Source: Phytophthora hibernalis (taxonomy: Eukaryota > Oomycota > Peronosporomycetes > Peronosporales > Peronosporaceae). From it: 64,000 bases of DNA. The position numbers were made by a program, and so were the translations under genes. The stretch spans positions 124,001 through 188,000 of the forward strand of contig JAAKBF010000092.1 of the NCBI GenBank assembly GCA_012656075.1. The letters are read 5' to 3'. This document shows, piece after piece, positions 53,601-62,793 of this stretch (positions are counted from its first letter, which is position 1; the number at the start of each line of letters is the position of its first letter). The notes below the pieces were generated by a model, which made no database searches, was not told the DNA's origin, and saw nothing but the letters and a program-made list of their open reading frames with translations.

Positions 53601-55681
53601 GATCCCACGAAGGATTCTCTCAAACTGAAGGACGATTGCTTTGTACACGCCCCTGTTCCCAAGGACGGCTACGTGAACGACAAACGCACCAACGAGAACG
53701 ACGCAGACAAGATTGACCCCGTTATTGACATCACTACCACCAGAGTTGGCGATATCTCCGGCATCTCGCACAAAGCGACGTGGAAGGACTACGCCCTCAC
53801 GCCGGCGAACCTTGAAAACGAAGTTACGTTCAGCTCGTTTGGCGTCTTTGATTTGTCGTTAACTGCGACGGACTACCGCTACCATTCTACGTGCACGGGC
53901 TGCATTGCCATTGTTGACGAATACCCGCCGACTGCGAATGACCAGTGCGAGACAATCAATGCTCAAGCTAATCCGGTGCTGTATTCTGCGTCCAATCTTG
54001 ACGCAGCTATCGCGGAGGAAGCAAAGTTTGCGGCTTTCTACAGCCCTGACAATGTCATCAACAACGGCGCACACGACTCAACCACGGGTGCCAACGAGCG
54101 TTGTGACACCACCGTTGCTGCGCTACAGGACTTCTTTGAGCCGTCTCCAACGGAGCTGAGATCCATTGACACCACGTGCTTCGATTATGACTTCATTGGC
54201 GATCTAGTGAAGGACATGCCGATCGTTAGTCCGTTCCTGCTGTCAGCAGTGGAAATGAACGAGCTGAAGTGCACTCGTTGCTGCTTCAAGGAGCTTACGC
54301 TCCAAGAGTACTATTTCGACTACCACTGCGGCACGGCGCTCGAGGTCACAGAGAAGAAGACGGCCACGTCGGACTCGTGTTCGTTTGGTCACTGCCTCCA
54401 GATGTCAAGTGAGGACCTCATCACGTCTGAGGCAAAAATTACGAACGCTGCTAACGCGAAAACAGCCACGATCATTGCCGGACTACCCACCCCAATCACC
54501 CCTGACATCAAGGACATTCACCGCAGCATTACGTGTACATCGTTCGGTAATGGTTGCTCGTACACTCCGACACTAGGCGATTTGTTTGAGCACTCGTCGA
54601 AGTGGGACGTGACGGTGGACGACTCCTACGATGTTGATAACTACGTGTTCTGGCGTTACTCGGTCGGTCTGGAGGCCTGGAGCACATGGGACGCCACTGC
54701 ACCACTAACGTTCACCGAGGCCGAGACATCGGTGTATGTGGAAGCGTGGACGCATTGCGGTCAGGTGTATTCGGAATCTTTCAACGTGGTGCTGCACCCG
54801 CACAGCCCGCACGACGTGTGCTTACAATTCAAGGACATGTGGACAGAGCTCACCGCCAACCCACGTACCGTTGAGTCGCATATGTGCGCGTACCCTGAGA
54901 GTGACTTCGTCTTGATGAAGTTCGCATACGACAGTGAGGCTGGCCTGACACACAACGCCAATACTGTGAAGGGCAAATACACGGACGTCAAATGCTACGT
55001 AAAGCTGGCGAAATCTGGTGCGTTGGACAGTGTTACTAAGGGGCCGGTGTCGCTGGCGTGGACTCCGGGGCGTATGGCCGTATCGAGGTGACCAAGGAAT
55101 TGGCTCTCGAATTGGTGCACGACCCTAGCACGTCCAAAAACACGGATGTCTTGCTTGAGTGCGACTTCACCTTCACGCACTATGACTCATCCACGGTTGA
55201 GACGGAGCCGTGCACGTACCCGGTCACGATCACTGACTGCGACCGGACACAAGTCGAAACCTTCGGCTCGGAGGCTGTGTGCAAGGCTGGCGAGTGCTTA
55301 GCATACCCGTCGGGAGCTCCTGGGCCATTTGAAGCGTGCGGTGGAAGTGTGTACACGACAGAAAGCTCCGAGACCCACGTGAAGTCATTGTCAGGTGAGT
55401 GCTGCGAGGACTGCAGCAGTAAACTGTACTGTGTGGCACTACCGGAGTCGGGTGTAGACGGTGTTCAACGGTGCGCACCGTTGTCACTTCCTTCCCAGCT
55501 CGTGATGGCGTTGCTAGGTGAAGGCAACTGGAATAGTACAGCAACACCCTCAATGGTAGCGGCGCTTTTGGGTGCTGCTGCACTGATTGTGGCGGTCGCG
55601 GTGGTGGTTGTCAAGCGCCGGAACTTGCGAGCCGCGCATGCTATGGACGATTACGATGCGTACTACCCGTTGCTCAAGTGA
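50602..55681 (+). CDS. giant type I surface protein with ~57 CxCPGDQ repeats
   Basis: Predicted cell-surface or secretory-vesicle protein of about 1,690 residues. Order: signal peptide (MRVVALLSACAVALTTAKEA); a Cys-bearing N-terminal domain (about residues 65-205, SCAVKENYDLQITVSLCLDF); about 57 tandem 13-residue units of consensus VCSCPGDQxLVxx (residues ~215-970); a long Cys-rich C-terminal region (from CYWKANNAGFDCQW); a single membrane helix (MVAALLGAAALIVAVAVVVV); and a short tail ending YYPLLK. Each unit has two Cys spaced CxC. No intron. Two one-base losses break the frame (near 51,607, GAC-CAAAAACTT; near 55,057, GCG-GTGGAC) but both sides continue the same repeat or domain. Function unknown; adhesion or a structural coat is plausible. 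I do not recognise the repeat family. Confidence 0.8.
51285..53525 (+). repeat. 39-bp coding repeat array (13-residue unit)
   Basis: About 57 units of 39 bases, each encoding C-S-C-P-G-D-Q-x-L-(V/I)-x-x-(V/K/L/F). Protein identity between units is high but third-codon positions are scrambled (CCTGGAGATCAG, CCGGGTGACCAA, CCAGGCGACCAG). One unit has an extra Gly (LGGDQ near 53,395), and the last units drift (CPFGQ, CPEGE). Confidence 0.92.
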
Positions 55682-56701
55682 GGTGGCAGCGGAAGTGCAA
55701 TCGCTAAATCTTTTCGACCTGCTCTCATGAGCTAACCGTGGAGCGAACAATTGTTGCCAACGCATCGAAGCTGCTTGTCTAGCGACGCTGAGTACTTACG
55801 ATTTCATTTTACCTAGTGGACGGTAGCGTGCTTTTGAACTTTTTATAATCAACCCCCATTGCACATGTTGAGTAGCCGCTGCCGTACTAGGATGATGATC
55901 TCCGCCTTTCAGCCCTGCGTGCCATGGCACTTGTTTCACTGAAGGTCCTCCCTGCTACATACGAACTTTGATCACCTGTGCTATGGATGCGATCGACTGG
56001 GCGACACAGCGCCCACGGAAAGCGTCCGGATAATGGCTACATATTTCAGGGCCCTGTGCGTCTGGTTCAGACCTTATATACATACATGTACCACAACTTG
56101 ACGGCCCGTTCGCTGCGAGGAACAGTACCGACGCTGACAATCCGCCAAAATGTGGCAGTGTGCAACATACCAGTACAGCTTCATCGATAAGTTTTACAAC
56201 TCACCAACCCGTTGTCCCCACTGATTGCATCCTCCAGCCGTACCGGGCACGCTTCGATACGATGCATTCTCCTAGCTCCTTCGCTGTCGTGCTCGTAGAT
56301 GCAACGGCAGCAAGCGTACGTAGTGCGAGAATAGATACTGGCAGCTTTTGTACTTTGCATATATTTTGGCAAAGAGTATTAACTTTCAGTTTCGTTTCCA
56401 AATTCCCGCAAAACACGGTGCCAATCGGGCGGCGGTGAAAAGCGCGCCTTGTGTTTGTTCGTACTTATGTAATACTTCGTACTCCGAGTACGTATTTTTA
56501 AAATTTGACGAAAACATGAAAAACATATATGCTGCCTTGCTTCTTCTCAACCAGTGTTCGAGTAGCTTTCGATTATTCAAAAGCAAGACTTGATCGCTCT
56601 CTCTCTTTGTGGCCGTGTATCGACACTCAGGAACTCAGGAATCCAAAGCGTATGTCAGTTCAAGCAGAAACTCTGGTCCGGTTTGATCGCTCTACAAAAA
56701 T
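55682..56701. other. no gene
   Basis: 1.0 kb without recognisable coding sequence between the surface protein gene and the next transposon. A 71-92 codon set of overlapping frames at 56,160-56,440 has no motif. Confidence 0.45.
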
Positions 56702-57607
56702 GATCAAAGTACATAAAAAGACAGGACTTTGACGATACAACCAGCCTATTCTAAAATATCGCTGCTTTATTCTATTTTTTTGCCCAGACAAAGGTATTCT
56801 TTATTTTAGACCAATCAACATACTTAATTATTGAAAAGTCAAGTTCCCTTTTTGGCTACTGATACTTTTTGGTTCATTGCCATCCAATTAAAATGTTTTT
56901 CAGTCAATAATATGGCGATCAGCGTTGTTTTTTAAAGTCGTTTTCAGTAGACTCTGGCGGACAGGTTTACCTTCTTTCTATACAAATGCTGTCACTAGGA
57001 GCAATGTCTACGCATTTAATAGACTGTGGACGTGCCTACCTAGCGTCGAGCGCCGCGTACCCTCCGAGATGTTGCAGTGCCTGCTGTGAGCCTTGAGCCG
57101 CGTACCCCGAAATATCGCCGTGCCTGCTAAGCGTCGAGCGCCGGGACACGAACACGCATCGTTAATGATCCCCTGGACAACGTCGCCCCTTCCTGCTTAC
57201 AACATACAACATCATCATTAAGTCTCACAACTCACCAGCACGTTGTCTCCATCCACTGCCTTTCGTACTTGACACGCTTTGATCCGGTATTTTTCCGCCA
57301 GCTTCTTGGTCACCGTGCGGAGCTTCGACGTAGCGACCAAAAGGTGCAATGACTTGTCTCAAATATGCAATACAAACATGTAGTGTATTTTGTCGGTTTC
57401 CTCGGGTCCAAGCAAAAATGCAAAAATGCTTGGACGGAGTCAAGCCTCGAACACATTTGCCATGCCTCCTGGTCTCTCGTGGCTGTCTCCGGACTGGCCC
57501 CAAAAGTCCACTGCTTTGACATTCTTGTCAACACTTGGATTAGGCGGTGCCGGACCGGAGAAACGGACAGAGGTGACGTGCCATCACAACCCAGCATGAC
57601 GCGAACC

Positions 57608-57775
57608 CCCAAGGCCCCGGGCGTGTCTGCCGAGCGTCTACCGCCGCGTACCCCAAGGCCGTGCCAGCCCAGCGCCTTCCGCCGCGTACCCCCAAGGCCG
57701 TGCCGCCCGAGCGACTTCCGCCGCGTACCCCCAAGGCCATGCCACCCGAGCGCCTTCCGCCGCGTACCCCCAAGC
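57608..57775 (+). repeat. 39-bp tandem repeat inside the TIR element
   Basis: About four units of CCCCCAAGGCCGTGCC...CCGCCGCGTA, period 39. In one frame this gives a Pro/Arg-rich repeat (PPRTPKA.PPERL). Related GC-rich words recur at 57,040-57,130 and at 61,940-62,050. Confidence 0.85.
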
Positions 57776-57929
57776 AGTTGCAGTGGCGGCTGTGAGCCGA
57801 GCGCCCAAGCGAGCAGCAGCGACTTCGGCCGGCCAACCAAGCGAGTAGCCGCGAAGTACGACCCCCTGCAGCTGAGGGGTTGGAGCCTAACGGCCCGGGG
57901 CTGAGGTGTTCGAGCCTGACGGACCTGAT

Positions 57930-58130
57930 GACGACGGTGATGCGTACTCCGCCGTCGCGCTGATAGCAGCTTCGGCGTCGAGCGCTAAGCGACCTCCGCT
58001 GCAACCGGCCCCAGAACGACACCCCTCAGTCTTCTGGGTGAACCACTTCAACCCTCGCGCCACGGTGGACCAAGATATCGACTATCCCATCATGAAGCTC
58101 GTCGATCGCCACGGCACGCCACTTAGAGAA
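57930..58130 (+). repeat. duplicated segment, copy 1 (partner 62,370-62,550)
   Basis: About 180 bases nearly identical to 62,370-62,550 (same orientation), for example CTGATAGCAGCTTCGGCGTC and CCCCTCAGTCTTCTGGGTGA. One frame reads PSVFWVNHFNPRATVDQDID then YPIMKLVDRHGTP in copy 1. Copy 2 has a deleted base (CCCGCGCC for CCTCGCGCC) that breaks it, so copy 1 is closer to the source. Family unknown. Confidence 0.85.
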
Positions 58131-58131
58131 T

Positions 58132-58190
58132 GGTTTGTACACGTACAAACCGTTTTGTACGCATACAAACAGTTTGTACGTGATTTGTAC
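58132..58190. repeat. cluster of TTTGTAC words and a 9-bp hairpin
   Basis: Four TTTGTAC and one GTACAAA occur in 59 bases, plus a related ATACAAAC. The first pair forms a hairpin, GGTTTGTAC / GTACAAACC with a 2-base loop. It directly follows the duplicated segment inside the TIR element. Confidence 0.85.
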
Positions 58191-58763
58191 CTCTTAGCAC
58201 GGCTATGTCTGACCGTATTGTACCACTAGCACGAGCCATAGATAAATGTAATTCAACAAAATGGATGGGCTTCAGATCTTCCGGATCGTGTTTGTCATTA
58301 GTTGTGACTGCCTAATCAAACCACGACGTTAGTTTTAACGGACTGTCGCCTGAGGATCAGTATGAATCTGTATGTGACCACTTCTTGGGCTGGCAAGATC
58401 AGCATAATCTTGCAAACTCTCGGCCAAGCGCAGGTTTTTGGCACTTCTTAGCCTTTTTGCAGATGATATCATCTTAACCGCCCTGGCGTTTTGGTAGTGT
58501 CTTGCATTTCGGCGTATCAGCATGTCGAGGTGGCAATGGCACTTCGTACGTCGCTTGGCGTGCTTGGTGGCTCGCAAGTTCAAACATGTTGGCTTGTGCT
58601 TCTGCTTGTTAAAGTGGATATGCGCTCGTGGTGCAATTGGCATAGAAGGTGGTTCGACGTAGCACACTGCTTGTGACAGTTTGGAAATTTGTAGCGTTTA
58701 CCGGCGGAGACTCATGTAGAATCACAATCATCTTAATTGACAGCGCCAAAATCACGACAATCG
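58191..58763. other. interior of TIR element, no gene
   Basis: No conserved frame. The short frames at 58335-58667 (minus) and 58491-58676 (plus) overlap and lack motifs. Confidence 0.4.
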
Positions 58764-59090
58764 CCGTCCACAGTCTATTAAATACGAACAGATTGCTCCT
58801 AGTGAAGGCCCAGCCTTTTGATAGAAAGCAGGTAAACCTGTCCGTCAGAGTCTACTGAAAACGACTTTAATAAAACCGGCGCTGAGCCATATTATTGTTC
58901 ACACCCGACTGAAAAACATTTTAATTGGATGGATTTGACAAAGCCAAAAATATCAGTAGGCAAAAAAGGATGCCTTTTTCGTATGTTGATTGGTCTAAAA
59001 TAAAGAATACCGTTGTCTGGGCAAAAAATTAGAATAAAGCTGCGATATTTTAGAATAGGCTGGTTGTATCGTAAAAAGTCCGGTATTTTT

Positions 59091-59893
59091 ATGTACTTTG
59101 ATCCGGTTTATACGGAAGACATCGAAACAAACACGGATCAACCAGAGGATATGCTGTGGAGGCTTGATAGTCTCACACAAGACGTTCTGGGACCTGGAGA
59201 TCAAGAACGGGTTAATTCGGTAACAATGGATGTGGAAGCTATGCTGCAGAATTTAACAGGTACCTGGCAATCTTCTCCGGTCGATGACGGAGTCGCAGTC
59301 CAGGAGTTTGGCCACGATTTTCACTACGGTCGAAGTACTGACCTGGAGGACCTGGAGAATTAAGGTTTTGACGACAGCAACGACGTGGAATTGGAAACGG
59401 AGAGCGACGACGTGTAAAGTGGATTTACAGTTGATGACGAAAGTGGCGATGGCGAAAGTGACGATGATCAAGGTGGAGATGACGAAGACACTAGTGATAG
59501 CGCTGACATTGATGATGATAAGAAGTTTCAAGAACCAGAGGCATCTACGATGAATGCAGTTATGGAGGACCATGTCGGAATGCGAATCGCCAAAACAGTA
59601 TTGACGATCTGGCTTGCATTTTCGGTGTTTACATGATCCGACTTGGACCCCTTATTGTTCAAGACAGCAATGGCCGCCTGATATTTTCGAAAACTAGAAG
59701 GTTGATGGGGAAATGGCTCGGCAAAAATTCAATGCCCTGGAAAGGTTTATACGGGTCCAAAATTGAGTTTACGTCTTCCAGTTTTAAAGTGTGTTTCCCG
59801 GAGATACTTGGCGAACTCAAATCCTCTGGGTTTCCGACAGAAGAATTGCGGTTGGAACTGAGGTCGTGCATCATCGAATTCCGAAAGAAATGA
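59091..59893 (+). pseudogene. unassigned acidic transposon-type ORF fragments
   Basis: An ORF at 59091-59363 starts inside the right TIR (MYFDPVYTEDIETNTDQPED). After a shift it continues as an acidic run (FDDSNDVELETESDD..., DDESGDGESDDDQGGDDED) to about 59,540, then a basic ORF (MIRLGPLIVQDSNGRLIFSK, 59633-59893). The acidic-then-basic arrangement resembles transposase N-termini, but no catalytic motif is present. Family not recognised. Confidence 0.35.
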
Positions 59894-59919
59894 GTGGCCT
59901 GTTAATTTTGAAGCAATCC

Positions 59920-61123
59920 TAGAGAAATGGTGCTTCGGACAAGCGCAGTCGTGTAAGAAAACTTGAGAAGAATCGCGCACGCATCCAGTCGATAGTTGCG
60001 TGGGCTTCATGAAGGGCCTCCAGCAGGCGGTCGATTTCATCCCTATCTCACGGTTTAGAACAGAGAGATTGTTTATAGTCTCCAAACGGAGGAGCGCTCT
60101 TTCCCGAGTATATTTGAGTGGGGGCGCTCCACCTCGAAGTCTTCTTCGCCCGAGTCGCGCTTGCAGATCGCCATCACTCAAAACGAAAAGTGAGAGACTG
60201 TAGGAAGCCTAAAACGCGGAAATCGCTGAAAGTACATGAAATTGCAGCTCCGTATAGATGCGGAATAAGACAAAAGACATAAATATATCGTTGAAGATAT
60301 GGGGCGTAATCAAGCTCTGGTGCGGTCAGATTCATCAATTTCCTGTTACGACTCCAATAAACAGGCCTTCCGGACATTGCGTCTGCACACAAGGCCGATA
60401 GCAGTAGCCTGAAACTGCCTGCATGTAAACAAATACGCGTGTAGCACGTTGAAACTGCTAAGTTAAATCCAGCGTGGGGCAGGCAGTTTTCCATTTGTAA
60501 ACAACATGTGCGACCAATCAAGTTACTAGCGGTACAGTGAATTGGACACAATATGATGTGGTATACATATCGAATTCCATCCAATGATGTTAAAGTAGAT
60601 TTCATCCAATGAAAACGCCGTATTGTGTGACATCTCGTCCCCATAGTTAAGGAGACCGAAAGTGCTTACATGATTATATATCTGATTAGTTGTGACTTAG
60701 CTTGCTGTCTGTGTGTCTGCATTTCTTCTTTTTTCTTCTTCTTGGGACGCTTGGAACTTGGTAGCGCGACGCAATAGATTGCGTGTACGCTGGTAATCCA
60801 TTGCAACATCCACAGCGGCCCAAGCTTGAACGGTGGGTCGTTGACCTCGTTGAAGTCGTCGGAAACTTGGACCGGATCAACAGATCCACGTAGAACCAGC
60901 GTGAAGAAGTGCTCAGCCAGATCTTCGGCAGCGTGAACAATATTTCAACCAGGAGGCAGCTTGCGGACGTCACGATCCAGTAGTCATAGTAGTCGTCCAA
61001 TATTTCTTGAACAGCTTAACATCCAAAGGAACACCCTCCGCTCGAAAGAAATTAAAAAAACGCGTCAGTGTCCTTCTTCAAAACCCCATCGGGGAATTCG
61101 TCTTTTGTAACCCACAGAACTTC
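59920..61123 (+). repeat. long inverted repeat, left arm (>=1.2 kb)
   Basis: Reverse complement of 62794-64000 with only two single-base length differences that I could see (an extra A near 61,050; a missing C near 60,040, CCC versus GGGG). The match ends on the inner side after CCCACAGAACTTC, where the arms drift apart (CTTCCACTGACC versus CATCCAGTGATC). The outer end cannot be set because the window stops. Identity of this level means a recent duplication or gene conversion. Confidence 0.95.
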
Positions 61124-61144
61124 TTCCACTGACCGCCATTGCAT
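59940..61144 (-). pseudogene. unassigned coding remnants in the left arm
   Basis: On the minus strand an ATG at 61144 gives MQWRSVEEVLWVTKDEFPDG then VLKKDTDAFF before the extra A shifts it. Further in, a frame reads AEDLAEHFFTLVLRGSVDPV and DPPFKLGPLWMLQWITSVHA, ending in a Lys-rich tail. Near the outer side a coiled-coil-like frame reads YTRERALLRLETINNLSVLN and, after the one-base loss, DEIDRLLEALHEAHATIDWM. No family recognised. The right arm holds the same frames with one shift fewer in each. Confidence 0.45.
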
Positions 61145-61196
61145 GCAGGGTCGCCAGAATCTGACTACCCGGCTGCACGATCGAAAGATCTTTTAG

Positions 61197-61805
61197 TACG
61201 ACGACTATCTACAACGACTTGCGTCAAGTGCCACTCCTGATGTTACAAGCGGTGTGGCTTCGAGTGTTGCTCCTGTAGTTACAAACGCTGTGGATTTGAG
61301 TGTTGCTCCTGTTGTTACAAGCGCTGTGGATTTGAGTGTTGCTCCTGTTGTTACAAGCGCTGTGGATTCGAGTGTTGCTCCTGTTGTTACAAGCGCTGTG
61401 GATTCGAGTGTTGCTCCTGTTGTTACATGCGCTGCGACTTCGAGTGGCGCTACTTCAGCGGATATCGATGCTAATCCCAACTGCATTCACTGCGGTGGAG
61501 TAAAATGTGGCGGATCAGGATGTCATGATGGATTTGATGTGAGCCTTCCGAATTTATTATCAGATGCAGCATCCACAGCAATCGTCAGGTACCAACAGTT
61601 TGGCGGTCAGCGAATCCAATTCACTGGTAAGCATGGATGGATGGGTACTATTGCCGCCGAAACACATTACGAGCGGGTTGGTGAGAGGAATAAGCATCGT
61701 GGGTGGCTAACGAGTGATATGATTGCTTTCTTCTTCAGCGATATGCTCAGCCTATTCCCTACGAACGATTGCGAATACTGGAGTCCCAAGCATACAATAC
61801 AATGA
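61197..61805 (+). pseudogene. repeat-bearing ORF, possible Ulp1-like fragment
   Basis: Open frame without an ATG (opens after TAG at 61195). It has a Ser/Val/Ala-Pro repeat, then a Cys cluster (CIHCGGVKCGGSGC) and a segment GGQRIQFTGKHGWMGTIAAE plus RGWLTSDMIAFFFSDMLSLF. The last part resembles the entry helix of C48/Ulp1 peptidases (WLxxxxIxxFxxxL), as in the fusion at 19,500, but the catalytic part is absent. Lies in the spacer of the long inverted repeat. Confidence 0.4.
61245..61440 (+). repeat. 36-bp tandem repeat, about 5 copies
   Basis: Unit GTGGATTTGAGTGTTGCTCC-TGTTGTTACAAGCGCT, period 36 (12 residues, AVDLSVAPVVTS). Central copies are almost identical, so the array is recent. Confidence 0.93.
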
Positions 61806-62793
61806 TTGAACAGAATAATGTTGAATCATGGAACCGTGCGACGAGTGGAGTGTCTGCAGTGTGCTTGCCCGTGGCGCATTGGGCTGGATCACCTCGGCTG
61901 CATACGCGATTCATCTGCACGGTAGCAGCCATGCTGTCGCCTTGTCTGCCGAGCGTGGAGCACCGCGTTACCTCATACTGTCGTCTTGTCTGCCAAGCGC
62001 CTTGCGCCGCATGCTGTTGCAGTGCCTGCTGTGGGCCGAGCGCCGCGGGTGGCTAAGCGAGCAGCGGTGACGTCGGCTAGCCCGCCCCGTGCCACCAAGC
62101 GAGTAGCAGTGAAGTCGGCGCTTTGTGCGTCACGTACTCCGCGTACCCCATGTTAGCTGCCGGGGTGATTGGGTCCTGCGTAACGCGTGGCGCCCAATCT
62201 ACGACGGATTTTGAGTATGGCACCTCTGCAGCTGAGGTGTTTGAGCTTGACGGTCCTGCAGCGGAGGGGTTCGAGCCTGACGGACCTGCAGCCGAGATGT
62301 TCGTGTGTGACACCCGCTCGAGTCTGACGGTCCTACAGATGAGGGTTCAAGCCTGATAGTCCTGCAGATGACGGCGATCCGTCGCGCTGATAGCAGCTTC
62401 GGCGTCGATCGCTAAGCGACCTCCGCCGCGACCGGCCCCAGAACGACACCCCTCAGTCTTCTGGGTGAACCACTTCAACCCCGCGCCACGGTGATCCAAG
62501 ATACCGACTATCCCATCATGAAGCTCGTCGATCGCCACGGCATGCCACCGCATGTGACCTAGCTGGTTGAGTGGGCATGCAAGTCAGCTGGGAGTGGCCG
62601 GAGAATCTTAGCCATGTCCAATGGTGTATAACTCAAGTAAATGAATGGAAGTTTTCTCAAACAAATTTGTCCTTTAATTAATTTTATCGGAAAACCTTCC
62701 GTGGTGCTTGGAATTCGGAAAGCAACCGGTGCTTCCCGTATGCCTTTCAAGCGGCTTGTTTTGAGCTGATATGGTGATCAGCGATCACTGGAT
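61806..62793. other. spacer of the inverted repeat: GC-rich relics
   Basis: Holds sequence related to the 57.0-57.8 kb region (GCCGAGCGCCGCG words) and, at 62,370-62,550, the second copy of the duplicated segment. Near 62,230-62,330 a degenerate ~33-base repeat encodes (A/G)PAAEGFEPDGPAAE. No intact gene. Confidence 0.6.
62370..62550 (+). repeat. duplicated segment, copy 2 (partner 57,930-58,130)
   Basis: Nearly identical to 57,930-58,130 in the same orientation. It differs by a few substitutions and a missing base at CCCGCGCC, which breaks the frame that is open in copy 1. The family is unknown. Confidence 0.85.

Larger units (their letters stand above)
56702..59103. mobile_element. 2.4-kb element with ~335-bp terminal inverted repeats
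   Basis: Bases 56702-57032 and 58764-59103 are diverged inverted copies. The outer ends read GATCAAAGTACATAAAAA on each strand; shared inner blocks include ACGATACAACCAGCCTATTC, TTTATTTTAGACCAATCAAC, GTCGTTTTCAGTAGACTCTG and ATTTAATAGACTGTGGACG. The interior has a 39-bp repeat and a segment duplicated at 62.4 kb, but no transposase I recognise. Long TIRs without a clear transposase fit a non-autonomous Mutator-like element. No clear target duplication found. Confidence 0.8.

Noticed and set aside
61254..61805. Secreted repeat protein
   Set aside because: No ATG opens the frame and no signal peptide is present; it is more likely a transposon fragment.
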